Source: Comamonadaceae bacterium (GTDB lineage: Bacteria > Pseudomonadota > Gammaproteobacteria > Burkholderiales > Burkholderiaceae_C). Taken from it: a DNA stretch of 36,165 bases. Positions 23,456 to 32,382 of the stretch are shown one piece after another. Made by a program: the position numbers and the translations under genes. Below the pieces are notes generated by a model that ran no database searches, had not been told where the DNA came from, and saw only the letters and a list, made by a program, of their open reading frames with translations. How positions within the stretch are numbered: position 1 is the stretch's first letter; each line of letters starts with the position of its first letter. The DNA is taken from contig CANFMK010000006.1 of NCBI GenBank assembly GCA_947448325.1, positions 1-36,165 of the forward strand, written 5' to 3'.

Positions 23456-24768
23456 AATGCTGGGATGGGTTGATACCACGGCACATCGGCCCGGGTGCCA
23501 TAGCGTCGTACGCGGATATTGGCTTGCTCACCGTGACCGGCAAAGTTCTCCATGTGGCACAAGCGAGAGCAGTACTCCCCCATCAACGCGCTGGCTTCAT
23601 CGGTCAAGACCTTTTGGTAGGTGCAAGTTTTCAGAAACTTACCGACCCACAGTCCGCCGGTATACCGAGCGCTGCGGTTGGTGGGCAGGGTGTGGTTGGT
23701 TCCAATCACTTTGTCACCAAAGCTCACGTTGGTGCGTGGACCCAAGAACAGAGCGCCGTAATTGGTCATGTTGGCCAGGAAGTAGTCGGGGTCACGCGTC
23801 ATGACTTGCACATGCTCTGAGGCGATTTCGTCTGCCTTTTGCAGCATCTCTTCATCGCTGTCGCAGACAATGATTTCGCCATACTCGGCCCAGCTTTGTG
23901 ATGCGATCGCGGCGGTTGGCAAAATTTGGAGTTGCCGTTCGATTTCAGCGAGGGTGTCCCTGGCCAGCTTTTCGCTGTTCGTCAACAAAATGGCTGGCGA
24001 TGTGGGGCCGTGCTCAGCCTGACCGAGCAGGTCGACCGCACACATCTCGCCGTCGACTGAATCATCGGCAATCACCAGTGTCTCCGTGGGTCCTGCAAAC
24101 AGATCGATCCCTACACGCCCATACAGTTGTCGTTTGGCTTCGGCGACGAACATATTTCCAGGGCCAACCAGCATGTCCACAGGCGCGATGTTTGGGGTTC
24201 CAACGGCCATTGCAACGACCGCCTGAACACCCCCCAAGACCAAAATTTCGTCTGCGCCCGCCATGGCCATAGCGGTCACGATGGCCGGGTGTGGTTTGCC
24301 TTGGTAGGGTGGGGCCGTGGATACGACGCGTTTGACGCCCGCAACTTTGGCCGTGAGCACGCTCATGTGGGCTGAGGCCAAGAGTGGGTATTTGCCGCCT
24401 GGAATGTAGCAGCCGACTGCATTCACCGGGATGTGCTTGTGCCCCAAGATCACGCCAGGATACGTTTCAACTTCCACGTCTTTCATGGAGTTGCGTTGTA
24501 TCTGTGCAAAATTGCGAACTTGTTTTTGAGCAAAGGTGATGTCTTCGATTTCCCGCGCCGACAAGCTTTTACGGGCCACTTCAATGTCAGCCTGGTTGAG
24601 GCGAAATTCCGAAGGATCCCAGTTGTCAAATTTTCGGCTGTACTCTCGCACTGCGACATCACCGCGCGCCTCAATATCTTGGATGATGGTCTCGACGGTT
24701 TGGCGCACCTTGGAGTCGTCCTCCGCCTTGACTTGTGAGTTTCTGCCGCGCTTCAAATACTTGATCAT
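23449..24768 (-). CDS. HisD-family dehydrogenase, sulfopropanediol 3-dehydrogenase (HpsN)-like
   Basis: The ATG at 24768 (MIKYLKRG) with AGGAA upstream gives 439 residues; the track start at 24816 has no support. The histidinol dehydrogenase fold is clear: [18 protein letters not shown] (about 130-147), the cofactor region [15 protein letters not shown], the metal/substrate motif [13 protein letters not shown] (about 255-265) with Gln and His, ASEHVQV (about 320) and the final [11 protein letters not shown]. There are no his genes nearby. The start and the FKLTCTY-like end region (FLKTCTYQ) resemble the HpsN group, which oxidises (R)-2,3-dihydroxypropane-1-sulfonate to sulfolactate with NAD. 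It follows a Bug protein by 103 bp on the same strand, so uptake and oxidation of one alcohol are likely linked. The family is sure; the substrate is not. Confidence 0.8.
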   Translation of the reverse strand: MIKYLKRGRNSQVKAEDDSKVRQTVETIIQDIEARGDVAVREYSRKFDNWDPSEFRLNQADIEVARKSLSAREIEDITFAQKQVRNFAQIQRNSMKDVEVETYPGVILGHKHIPVNAVGCYIPGGKYPLLASAHMSVLTAKVAGVKRVVSTAPPYQGKPHPAIVTAMAMAGADEILVLGGVQAVVAMAVGTPNIAPVDMLVGPGNMFVAEAKRQLYGRVGIDLFAGPTETLVIADDSVDGEMCAVDLLGQAEHGPTSPAILLTNSEKLARDTLAEIERQLQILPTAAIASQSWAEYGEIIVCDSDEEMLQKADEIASEHVQVMTRDPDYFLANMTNYGALFLGPRTNVSFGDKVIGTNHTLPTNRSARYTGGLWVGKFLKTCTYQKVLTDEASALMGEYCSRLCHMENFAGHGEQANIRVRRYGTRADVPWYQPIPALT

Positions 24769-24871
24769 TGTTTTTTCCTGTGCTGTTGAAATCTTTATTC
24801 GGGTCATCCAGCGCATTTACCCAATAAAACGGATGCCTGATGCGCTGCTGCGCAACCCTGGTTGACGCAGC

Positions 24872-25843
24872 TCATGAATCCAAATGGATGTCCCGCGCCT
24901 TGGCCAGCGCGGTCCAGCGGGCGATGTCTTTTTTCATGTAGGCGGCAAACTCGGCCGGTTTCATGGGCATCAACTCCACCGCTTCGGCGCTGAGTTTGTC
25001 TTTGAAGTCGGGTTGGGCCAGCACCGTGGTCATGGCATCGTTCAAGGTGTTTACGATGGCCGCAGGCATATTGGCGGGGCCGACCACGCCGTACCACTGC
25101 TGGGCGTCAAAACCTTTGAGGCCGGCCTCCTCCAAGGTGGGGACGTCTTTGAGCTGGGGGTGACGCTGCTTGCCGGTGACCGCCAGCGCGCGGATGCGGC
25201 CACCGCGAATGTGCGGCAGGGCGGCCGCCAAGCCGGGGAACATCATTTGGGTTTGGCCTCCGATCAAATCGGTGATGGCCGGGGCGATGCCGCGGTAGGG
25301 GATGTGCACCAAAAAACTGTTGGTTTGAAGTTTGAACAGTTCCGCTGTCAGGTGCGTGAGCGAACCCGCACCCGCCGAGCCGTAAGACAGCTTGCCGGGG
25401 TTTTGTTTCATATAGGTCAAAAAAGTCTGGATGTTTTGCGGTGGCAAGGCGGTGTTGATCACCAGCACATTCGGCGTGGAGCCGATCATGCCGATGGGCG
25501 TGAAATCCGCCAGCGGGTCATACGGCAGCTTGCGCGTGGCGGGCGCGGTACCGTGCGTGGCCACATAGCCCTGCATCAGGGTGTAGCCATCGGGTGCAGA
25601 GCGGGCCGTGGTTTGCGCCGCGATCACGCCACCGCCGCCGCCCAAGTTCTCGACCACCATCGACTGCCCCAGCACCCGGCCCAGCCGGTCGCACAGGGCG
25701 CGCCCCACCATGTCGGAGCCACCACCGGCCGCCACCGGCACGATGTATTTGAGGGGTTTGTTGGGGTAAGCGCTTTGCGCCAGCGCCCATTCGGGCAGGC
25801 CCAACAGAGCAGGGCAGGCTTGCAGCAGGGTGCGGCGTTTCAT
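24872..25843 (-). CDS. Bug-family (TctC-like) solute-binding protein paired with HisD-like dehydrogenase
   Basis: The protein has 323 residues, starting [15 protein letters not shown], a signal peptide with twin lysine/arginine and cleavage near ALAQS. Mature-domain marks are [37 protein letters not shown] and [18 protein letters not shown], then [12 protein letters not shown]. It is the upstream gene of a pair with the HpsN-like dehydrogenase, so its ligand is probably that enzyme's substrate or a relative (inference). TctA/TctB are missing nearby. It is divergent from dcd across 91 bp. Confidence 0.88.
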   Translation of the reverse strand: MKRRTLLQACPALLGLPEWALAQSAYPNKPLKYIVPVAAGGGSDMVGRALCDRLGRVLGQSMVVENLGGGGGVIAAQTTARSAPDGYTLMQGYVATHGTAPATRKLPYDPLADFTPIGMIGSTPNVLVINTALPPQNIQTFLTYMKQNPGKLSYGSAGAGSLTHLTAELFKLQTNSFLVHIPYRGIAPAITDLIGGQTQMMFPGLAAALPHIRGGRIRALAVTGKQRHPQLKDVPTLEEAGLKGFDAQQWYGVVGPANMPAAIVNTLNDAMTTVLAQPDFKDKLSAEAVELMPMKPAEFAAYMKKDIARWTALAKARDIHLDS

Positions 25844-25934
25844 GGGGTGTCTCCAAAAACTTCAGGATGCAGAGAAGGGAGGGAGTGCATTTCCAACCCT
25901 ACAATCCGCATATTCACACAGGAAGTACAGTCCC

Positions 25935-26504
25935 ATGAGCATCAAAAGTGACAAATGGATCCGCCGCATGGCCGAGCAGCACGGCATGATCGAGCCCTTT
26001 GAGCCCGGCCAGGTGCGGCAAAACGCTGCGGGTGAAAAGATCGTCAGCTACGGCACCAGCAGCTATGGCTACGACATTCGCTGTGCGCCCGAATTCAAGG
26101 TGTTCACCAACATTTACAGCACCGTGGTGGACCCGAAGAATTTCGACCCCAAGAGTTTTGTCGATATCGAGTCCGATGTGTGCATCATTCCGCCCAACAG
26201 CTTTGCCTTGGCGCGCACCATGGAATACTTTCGCATTCCCCGCAATGTGCTGACCGTGTGCCTGGGCAAAAGCACCTATGCGCGCTGCGGCATCATCGTC
26301 AACGTCACGCCTTTCGAGCCCGAATGGGAGGGCTATGTGACCTTGGAGTTCTCCAACACCACCCCGCTGCCGGCCAAAATTTACGCCGGTGAAGGCTGCG
26401 CGCAGGTGCTGTTTTTTGAAAGCGACGAGGTCTGCGAGACCAGCTACAAGGACCGCGGTGGCAAATACCAAGGCCAGGTCGGGGTCACCCTGCCCAAGGC
26501 CTGA
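25935..26504 (+). CDS. dcd: dCTP deaminase
   Basis: The ATG at 25935 ([21 protein letters not shown]) gives 189 residues, the normal Dcd length; the track start at 25830 overlaps the divergent Bug leader. Motifs include [16 protein letters not shown] (about 40-55), [20 protein letters not shown] (about 111-130), with the catalytic glutamate in the following [19 protein letters not shown] segment, and [11 protein letters not shown]. The trimeric enzyme converts dCTP to dUTP and ammonia, feeding dTTP synthesis. A TACAAT -10-like element is at 25900-25905, without a good -35. It is a housekeeping gene, not obviously tied to its neighbours. Confidence 0.96.
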   Translation: MSIKSDKWIRRMAEQHGMIEPFEPGQVRQNAAGEKIVSYGTSSYGYDIRCAPEFKVFTNIYSTVVDPKNFDPKSFVDIESDVCIIPPNSFALARTMEYFRIPRNVLTVCLGKSTYARCGIIVNVTPFEPEWEGYVTLEFSNTTPLPAKIYAGEGCAQVLFFESDEVCETSYKDRGGKYQGQVGVTLPKA

Positions 26505-26564
26505 TCTGGGGGAATTGGCCTGTCAACTGGGGCGGTCCGCCTAAAGTGCGACAATACGAGGTTA

Positions 26565-28067
26565 ATGACAGACTCTTTTTCCAACCTCTCGCTGGCTGAG
26601 CCCTTGGCTCGCGCCGTAGCCGAAATGGGCTATGCGTCCATGACGCCTATCCAGGCCCAGGCCATTCCTGTGGTGTTGACCGGTCAAGACGTGATGGGCG
26701 CAGCCCAGACCGGCACCGGCAAGACGGCTGCGTTTTCGCTGCCCTTGTTACAACGCCTGCTGAAACACGAAAACAGCTCCACCTCGCCCGCGCGCCACCC
26801 GGTGCGCGCTTTGGTGCTGCTGCCCACCCGTGAATTGGCCGACCAGGTGGCACAGCAAATCAAGCTTTATGCCAAATACACCCAGATGCGCAGCGCGGTG
26901 GTGTTTGGCGGCATGGACATGAAGCCCCAGACGCTCGAGCTCAAACGCGGCGTTGAAATTTTGGTGGCCACACCCGGTCGTTTACTCGACCACATCGAGG
27001 CCAAAAATGCGGTGCTCAACCAGGTCGAGTATGTGGTGCTGGACGAAGCCGACCGCATGTTGGACATCGGCTTTTTGCCGGACCTGCAGCGCATCTTGAG
27101 CTATTTGCCCAAGCAGCGCACGACTTTGCTGTTCTCGGCCACGTTCTCGCCTGAGATCAAGCGCTTGGCCGGCAGCTATTTGCAAAACCCGGTCACCATC
27201 GAGGTGGCCCGGCCGAACGAAACCGCCTCCACTGTGGAGCAACGTTTTTACGCCGCACAAGACGATGACAAGCGCCGCGTGGTCAAGCATGTGTTGACCA
27301 GTCGGGGCATCAAGCAAGCATTTGTGTTTGTGAACAGCAAACTGGGCTGCGCCCGTTTGGCGCGATCACTGGAGCGTGACGGCCTGAAAACCACCGCCTT
27401 GCACGGCGACAAGTCGCAGGACGAGCGTTTGAAAGCGCTGGACGCCTTCAAACAAGGCGAAGTCGATTTGCTGGTCTGTACCGATGTGGCCGCGCGCGGC
27501 CTGGACATCAAAGACGTGCCGGCGGTGTTCAACTTTGACGTGCCGTTCAATGCCGAAGACTATGTGCACCGCATCGGCCGCACCGGCCGCGCGGGTGCTT
27601 CGGGCTTGGCGGTGACGCTGGTGTCGCCTTCAGACACGCGTTTGGTCAGCGACATTGAAAAGCTGATCAAGAAAAAAATCGACATCGAAACCCTGGACAT
27701 GGGCGGTGAGCGTTCTGACGATCGCCGTGGATCGGACCGACCGTCAGACCGGGGTGGAGATCGCCGCGCTGCGCCGCGTGAAGGTGGCTCGCGTGATGGC
27801 GGCTCGCGCGAAGGTGGTGGGCTGTGGGGTCGGCGTGACCACAGCGACCCTCGCGATGTTTTGGATGCCCCGCGTGAGCGCCGTAGCAGCTTTCGACCGG
27901 CACCCGTCAACCGGGACCCCTTCTTTGAAAAGCCCTATGAGGCCCCTTCGAGCGAAGCTGCGCCAGTGTGGGAGTCGGCCAAACCGGCGGCAGGCGCGCG
28001 CAGCAGCATTTCGGCCAACATCAAACCCAAGCGCAAGGTGGCCGCGCTGTTCAAAACCGGCGAATAA
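26565..28067 (+). CDS. rhlE: DEAD-box RNA helicase, RhlE type
   Basis: The protein has 500 residues. All helicase motifs are present in order: Q motif MTPIQAQAIP, motif I AQTGTGKT, Ia PTRELA, Ib TPGRLLD, II DEAD in VLDEADRML, III FSATFS, then domain-2 motifs V (ARGLDIKDVP) and VI (HRIGRTGRAG). From about residue 380 the tail is low-complexity and rich in Arg, Gly, Asp and Ser (DDRRGSDRPSDRGGDRR, EGGSRDGGSREGGG), an RGG-like RNA-binding extension, ending with the basic KPKRKVAALF. The tail suggests RNA binding or condensate formation, as in other RhlE proteins. It acts in ribosome assembly or RNA decay. The start at 26565 is preceded by CGAGG. Confidence 0.93.
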   Translation: MTDSFSNLSLAEPLARAVAEMGYASMTPIQAQAIPVVLTGQDVMGAAQTGTGKTAAFSLPLLQRLLKHENSSTSPARHPVRALVLLPTRELADQVAQQIKLYAKYTQMRSAVVFGGMDMKPQTLELKRGVEILVATPGRLLDHIEAKNAVLNQVEYVVLDEADRMLDIGFLPDLQRILSYLPKQRTTLLFSATFSPEIKRLAGSYLQNPVTIEVARPNETASTVEQRFYAAQDDDKRRVVKHVLTSRGIKQAFVFVNSKLGCARLARSLERDGLKTTALHGDKSQDERLKALDAFKQGEVDLLVCTDVAARGLDIKDVPAVFNFDVPFNAEDYVHRIGRTGRAGASGLAVTLVSPSDTRLVSDIEKLIKKKIDIETLDMGGERSDDRRGSDRPSDRGGDRRAAPREGGSRDGGSREGGGLWGRRDHSDPRDVLDAPRERRSSFRPAPVNRDPFFEKPYEAPSSEAAPVWESAKPAAGARSSISANIKPKRKVAALFKTGE

Positions 28068-28154
28068 GCCGATGTCATCTGGCTTATCCGCTCGAGGCGC
28101 TGGTCTTTACCCTGATGGTCTGAAATCGAACGGGTCTGCTGTCAAAATCGGGTC

Positions 28155-30386
28155 ATGCGCCGTTTTTTGATGACCCCCAAGTCCACGAACCCCTTTTCAT
28201 TGACCTTTTGTGCACAGGCCTGTGCTGGGGCCTTGGGCCTTTTCGGGGGGATCGGCGCTTTCGCGCAAGCCGCCAACACGCCCGCCAGCCCGTCGACGCC
28301 GGTGCAGGACATGGGTCAAATTGAAATCAAAAGCAACCGCGACAACGACACCGCGGTGCGCCGGGAATCCACGGCGTCCAAGATCGTCATTGGCCGAGAA
28401 GAAATCGAGAAGCAAGGCGACGCCAGCTTGGGTGAGGTGCTCAAACGCCTGCCCGGTGTGACGATTCAAGGCGCCCCCGGTCGCGGCGGGGCGATTCGCA
28501 TGCGCGGTCTGGGCAGCGGCTACACCCAAATTTTGCTGGATGGTCAACGCGTGCCGCCGGGCTTTTCGGTGGATTCATTGACGCCCGAGCAGGTCGAGAA
28601 AATTGAAATTTTGCGCGCGCCCACCGCCGAGACCGGTGCCCGTGCGATTGCCGGCACCATCAACATCGTGCTGCGCGAAGGCCAAAAGGCCAATCCGGAT
28701 GACTTTAAAGTCGGTACCAGCTTTGAGCATGGTCAGGTGTCAGAGCAGGTCAACTGGGTGCATAACTTGCAGACCGAAGGCATGAATGGCACGCTGACCT
28801 TGTCTGGGTTTGACAGCAAACGCCCTGACGATGTCAGCACACATACCGTCTCGGAAGTTCAGGCCAATCCTGCTGCAAAGACCGACCGCACCAGCGATAC
28901 CGTCAGTGTCGGGCGGCGACAAGGCGTGCATGCCAACGCCCGCTTGCAGTGGCGTGGTGAACAGGGCACCAGCCTGGTGTTGATGCCGTTTCTGGTCTAT
29001 TCCGACTACACGAATCAGGGGCGGACTGACTTGCGTCAGACCGACGCCGCCCACAGCGTGACCACCGACAGCGCGAACCTGGCCACGCAAAGCCGTTATG
29101 TGATGACGCGACTCAACGGTCAATTCAACCGCCGCCTGAGTGCAGACGATTTGATGGAAGTCAAGTTTGGTTTGGGCCGCTCGACCTACAAATACCAATT
29201 TGACCAAACCGGCGGCATGACGGGCTTGTTGCCCACTTTGAGCCAGCGCCAAGACTTCACCGACCTGTCCAACAACCTGAGCGGAAAACTGACCCAGGTG
29301 TTGCCCAACGGCCACCAACTGGTCAGCGGTTTGGAGTTGGAAGGCGTGAACCGCAACGAAGCCGGCACGACGTCGGTCACCGATGAATCCGGCGATTTGA
29401 AAGCCAGCACCCAGCGCTGGGCCATCTACACCCAAGATGAATGGAAGTTCAATTCGCAGTGGTCAGCCCATGCCGGTTTGCGCTACGAAAACATTCTGAC
29501 CTCCGGCACCAGCAGCGATGGCACTCGCCGCAACACCAGTTCGGTTTTGTCGCCGCTGCTGCACGCGCTGTGGAAGCCGGTGCCAGGCAGTCGCGACCAG
29601 ATTCGCATGAGCCTGACGCGCAGTTACAAAACGCCCACGTTGTACAACCTGGTGGCGCTGCCTTCTTTGTCGCGAGAGACCAACAGCCCGACGCGCACCG
29701 ACCGCGTTGGCAATCCGGATCTGCGTCCTGAGTTGGCTACCGGCATCGATCTGGCGGCCGAGCGGTATTTTGAAGGCGGGGGTTTGGTCAGTGCCAACCT
29801 GTTTCATCGCAACATCACCGATTTGATCCGTTACACCATCACCCAAGTCAGTAACCCAAGTTGGGCGCCAGGCCAAACGCGCTGGGTCTCCAGCCCGCAC
29901 AACGTGGGCGATGCGGTCACGCAAGGCATTGAGCTGGAAGCCAAGTTTCGTTTGAACCAGTTGTGGCCCGAGGCCTTGCCGGTGGACATTCGCAGCAACA
30001 TGAGCTTTTTCCGTTCACGCGTCAAAGACGTGCCCGGCCCCAACAACCGCCTTGACCAGCAGCCCGATATGACCGCCAACCTGGGCGCGGATTATCGGGT
30101 GCGCAGCCTGCCGGTCACGCTGGGCGGCAATATCAACTACAACCCAGACTACAGCACGCGCCAAAGCGATGCCCAATGGGCTTACCAAGGTGCCAAAAAA
30201 GTGGTGGATGTCTATGGCTTGTGGCGCTACTCAGCCGCCACGGCGCTGCGCCTGACGGTGAGCAACCTGACCCCTTCGGACTACATCACGGGCAGCACGT
30301 ATGTCGGCAATGGCGTCTCAGAAACCGCCCGCACCACCACACGCAATTGGCAAAACGTGACGCTGCGGCTGGAGTTGAAAATCTAG
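28155..30386 (+). CDS. TonB-dependent outer-membrane receptor
   Basis: The protein has 743 residues. A signal peptide (cleavage near FAQA) follows MRRFLMTPKSTNPFS; the ATG at 28170 is an alternative start. A TonB-box-like stretch (about 50-60) precedes the plug, which contains SLGEVLKRLPGVTIQG (about 95-110), IRMRGLGSGYTQILLDGQRV and VEKIEILRAPTAETGARAIAGTINIVLREG (about 140-170). The rest is a 22-strand-type barrel with alternating hydrophobic strands. Members import siderophores, cobalamin, haem or carbohydrates. The last residues are VTLRLELKI, ending in Ile instead of the usual aromatic residue of the barrel assembly signal. No Fur box or iron genes are visible nearby, so the ligand is unknown. 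It is convergent with the next gene, and their stops share one CTAG. Confidence 0.9.
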   Translation: MRRFLMTPKSTNPFSLTFCAQACAGALGLFGGIGAFAQAANTPASPSTPVQDMGQIEIKSNRDNDTAVRRESTASKIVIGREEIEKQGDASLGEVLKRLPGVTIQGAPGRGGAIRMRGLGSGYTQILLDGQRVPPGFSVDSLTPEQVEKIEILRAPTAETGARAIAGTINIVLREGQKANPDDFKVGTSFEHGQVSEQVNWVHNLQTEGMNGTLTLSGFDSKRPDDVSTHTVSEVQANPAAKTDRTSDTVSVGRRQGVHANARLQWRGEQGTSLVLMPFLVYSDYTNQGRTDLRQTDAAHSVTTDSANLATQSRYVMTRLNGQFNRRLSADDLMEVKFGLGRSTYKYQFDQTGGMTGLLPTLSQRQDFTDLSNNLSGKLTQVLPNGHQLVSGLELEGVNRNEAGTTSVTDESGDLKASTQRWAIYTQDEWKFNSQWSAHAGLRYENILTSGTSSDGTRRNTSSVLSPLLHALWKPVPGSRDQIRMSLTRSYKTPTLYNLVALPSLSRETNSPTRTDRVGNPDLRPELATGIDLAAERYFEGGGLVSANLFHRNITDLIRYTITQVSNPSWAPGQTRWVSSPHNVGDAVTQGIELEAKFRLNQLWPEALPVDIRSNMSFFRSRVKDVPGPNNRLDQQPDMTANLGADYRVRSLPVTLGGNINYNPDYSTRQSDAQWAYQGAKKVVDVYGLWRYSAATALRLTVSNLTPSDYITGSTYVGNGVSETARTTTRNWQNVTLRLELKI

Positions 30387-31258
30387 GCCATGCCGTTGCG
30401 TTGGGCCAGTTCAACGAACAGGCCCGAGTGGTCTAAATCGGTCAGTCCATGGTCGATCGCCTGCGCATACAGTTGTTCAAACAAGGTGCTGATGGGCGCT
30501 TCAAAGCCCAGTGATTGTGCGGTGTCCAGCGCATTGCGCATGTCTTTGAGTTGCACCGACATGCGCGCACGCGGCGCAAAATCGCGCTCCACCATGCGTT
30601 GGCCATGCAGTTCCAAAATCCGGCTTTGCGCAAAGCCGCCGCCAATGGCCTCGCGCACCTTGGCCATGTCGGCGCCGCCTTTGGCACACAAAAGCAAAGC
30701 TTCGGCCACTGCGCCGATGGTGATGCCCACGATCATCTGATTGGCCAGCTTGGCCAGCTGGCCTGCGCCATGAGGCCCGACATGGGTGGCTTTGCCCAAG
30801 TGCTGCAGTGCCGGCAAGGCCCTTGCCAGGTCCGAGGCCTCACCGCCCACCATGATGGCCAGCGTGCCGGCCTCGGCCGCTACCGTGCCGCCCGAAACCG
30901 GTGCGTCCAGATGCGCCACCCCCAAAGCGTTCAGGCGTGCAGCATGGTCGCGCGCTTCGGCCGGTTTGATGGAGGCCATGTCGATCATCAAGCTGCCCGG
31001 GGGCATGGCGGCCGCCGCTCCCAACTCAAACAGCACATGGGCGACGATAGGGCCGCTCTCGAGCAGGCTGATGACCAGGTCGGCCTCGCGCACCGCGTCC
31101 TGCACCTGTGCATGGGCCGTGGCACCGTGGGCCGTGAGCGCTTGGGCTTTGTCAGGACTGCGGTTCCAGACCTGCATGGCAAAGCCTGCAGCACACAAAC
31201 GTTGCGCCATGGGCGCGCCCATGCGGCCTATGCCCAAGACGGCGATCTTCAAGTTCAT
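30383..31258 (-). CDS. Beta-hydroxyacid dehydrogenase (3-hydroxyisobutyrate / tartronate-semialdehyde reductase family)
   Basis: The ATG at 31258 gives 291 residues; the track start at 31657 lies inside the divergent gene. Family motifs are the NAD(P) site VLGIGRMGAPMAQRL (about 6-20), the substrate loop DAPVSGGTVAAEAGTLAIMVGG (about 115-137) and the catalytic lysine in GAGQLAKLANQM (about 166-177). It reduces or oxidises short 3-hydroxyacids in the cytosol. Tartronate semialdehyde reductase would fit the tartrate/glycerate genes at the left end, but those are 26 kb away, so I leave the substrate open. Its stop shares CTAG with the convergent TonB receptor. Confidence 0.9.
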   Translation of the reverse strand: MNLKIAVLGIGRMGAPMAQRLCAAGFAMQVWNRSPDKAQALTAHGATAHAQVQDAVREADLVISLLESGPIVAHVLFELGAAAAMPPGSLMIDMASIKPAEARDHAARLNALGVAHLDAPVSGGTVAAEAGTLAIMVGGEASDLARALPALQHLGKATHVGPHGAGQLAKLANQMIVGITIGAVAEALLLCAKGGADMAKVREAIGGGFAQSRILELHGQRMVERDFAPRARMSVQLKDMRNALDTAQSLGFEAPISTLFEQLYAQAIDHGLTDLDHSGLFVELAQRNGMA

Positions 31259-31408
31259 ACATTCTCCAAACCAGGTGTTCGTTTTCAGCGATTGTGGCGG
31301 CTTGGAAGGCCGGCTTGGGTCCTTCGCTGTCACCTGCGGTATGACAAGATCAACCGGGTTCTTGCACACTCGCACCTGCGACCTTTGTTTCACTTGAGGA
31401 CATTCCAC

Positions 31409-32305
31409 ATGACTTCCCCAACCGCCACTGCCCCCAAACCCAGAGTTCATTCCACCGCTTGGTATGACAGCATGTACAACAACCGGGCTTTGGTGCCCGA
31501 TTTTGCCGACCACTTTGCACGCTGGCAAAGCGCCTCGCAAGCGGTGCGCAGCCAGGTGGCATGCACATTGGATGTGGCTTATGGCGACGGTGTGAACGAA
31601 ACTTTGGACATCTTTCCAGCGGCGTTGCCCAATGCGCCGGTGGTAGTTTTCATTCATGGCGGTTACTGGCGCAGCTTGGACAAGTCAGACCATTCCTTCG
31701 TGGCCCCAGCCCTGCAAGCCATGGGCGCGTGTGTGGTGATCGTCAATTATGCTTTGTGCCCGAGCACGCAAGGTCAGACGGTCACCGTACCGGACATTGC
31801 GTTGCAGATGACCCGTGCTGTGGCATGGACCTACCAACACATTGCCGCCCACGGCGGTGACCCCCAGCGCATCACACTGGCAGGGCACTCAGCCGGCGGC
31901 CATTTGGCCGCCATGCTGCTGGCCACCGACTGGAAAAAAGTGAACCCCACGCTCCCGGTGCATTTATCGCGCAAAGCCATTTCGATCTCGGGCTTGTACG
32001 ACCTGGAGCCGATTCGCAAGGCGCCATTCATCCAAGCCTCTTTGCACCTCACCCCCAAGCAGGTGCGGCAAGCCAGCCCAGCGCAGTGGGCCAGCCCACG
32101 CCAGCGCACGCTGTACACCTTGGCGGGCGCGCAGGAAAGCGCTGAATTCTTGCGGCAAAACCAGCTGATTCAACAGCGCTGGGGGTCGCGCACCGTCCCC
32201 GTTTGCGAAGCGCTTCCCGACTGCAACCATTTCAGCGTGTTGACCGAATTGACCCGCAGTGGCAGCCGACTGAACGATCTGATGCGCCAGCTCATTGTGC
32301 TGTAA
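31409..32305 (+). CDS. Alpha/beta hydrolase of the HGGYW (kynurenine formamidase-like) group
   Basis: The track start at 30515 is an artefact; the ATG at 31409 with GAGGA eight bases before it gives 298 residues. The N-terminal WYDSMYNNRALVPDF region and the oxyanion motif VVVFIHGGYWRSLDKSDH (about 78-95) are typical of kynurenine-formamidase-like hydrolases. The nucleophile is in LAGHSAGGHLAAML (about 153-166), and the catalytic histidine is likely in DCNHFSVLTE (about 275). The natural substrate is not fixed by the sequence, since many such proteins act on arylformamides or esters and no kynurenine genes are adjacent. It is cytosolic, with no signal peptide. A bidirectional terminator follows. 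Confidence 0.87.
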   Translation: MTSPTATAPKPRVHSTAWYDSMYNNRALVPDFADHFARWQSASQAVRSQVACTLDVAYGDGVNETLDIFPAALPNAPVVVFIHGGYWRSLDKSDHSFVAPALQAMGACVVIVNYALCPSTQGQTVTVPDIALQMTRAVAWTYQHIAAHGGDPQRITLAGHSAGGHLAAMLLATDWKKVNPTLPVHLSRKAISISGLYDLEPIRKAPFIQASLHLTPKQVRQASPAQWASPRQRTLYTLAGAQESAEFLRQNQLIQQRWGSRTVPVCEALPDCNHFSVLTELTRSGSRLNDLMRQLIVL

Positions 32306-32323
32306 GGGGCTTGGGCACGGCGC

Positions 32324-32358
32324 AAAAAAGCCCTGTCGCGAGAGGCGATCAGGGCTTT
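32324..32358. terminator. Bidirectional intrinsic terminator between convergent genes
   Basis: AAAGCCCTG pairs with CAGGGCTTT, with a further inner TCGC/GCGA stem, and runs of A on the left and T on the right. It lies between the alpha/beta hydrolase stop and the end of the convergent Bug gene. The right-hand T run is short, but the AAAAAA on the left gives a good U-tract for the minus-strand transcript. Confidence 0.8.
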
Positions 32359-32382
32359 GTAGGGATGCTGTTAAAGCTCAGA

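Noticed and set aside
23449-24768. True histidinol dehydrogenase of histidine synthesis
   Set aside because: There are no his genes around it, it is paired with a Bug protein, and its ends resemble the HpsN-like group instead.
24884-25951. 355-aa plus-strand ORF opposite the Bug gene
   Set aside because: It has shadow composition (His/Gly/Arg rich), while the minus strand encodes a complete Bug protein.
30515-31408. N-terminal extension of the HGGYW hydrolase in the ORF track
   Set aside because: It is antisense to the beta-hydroxyacid dehydrogenase and lacks hydrolase similarity; the ATG at 31409 has a good GAGGA site.
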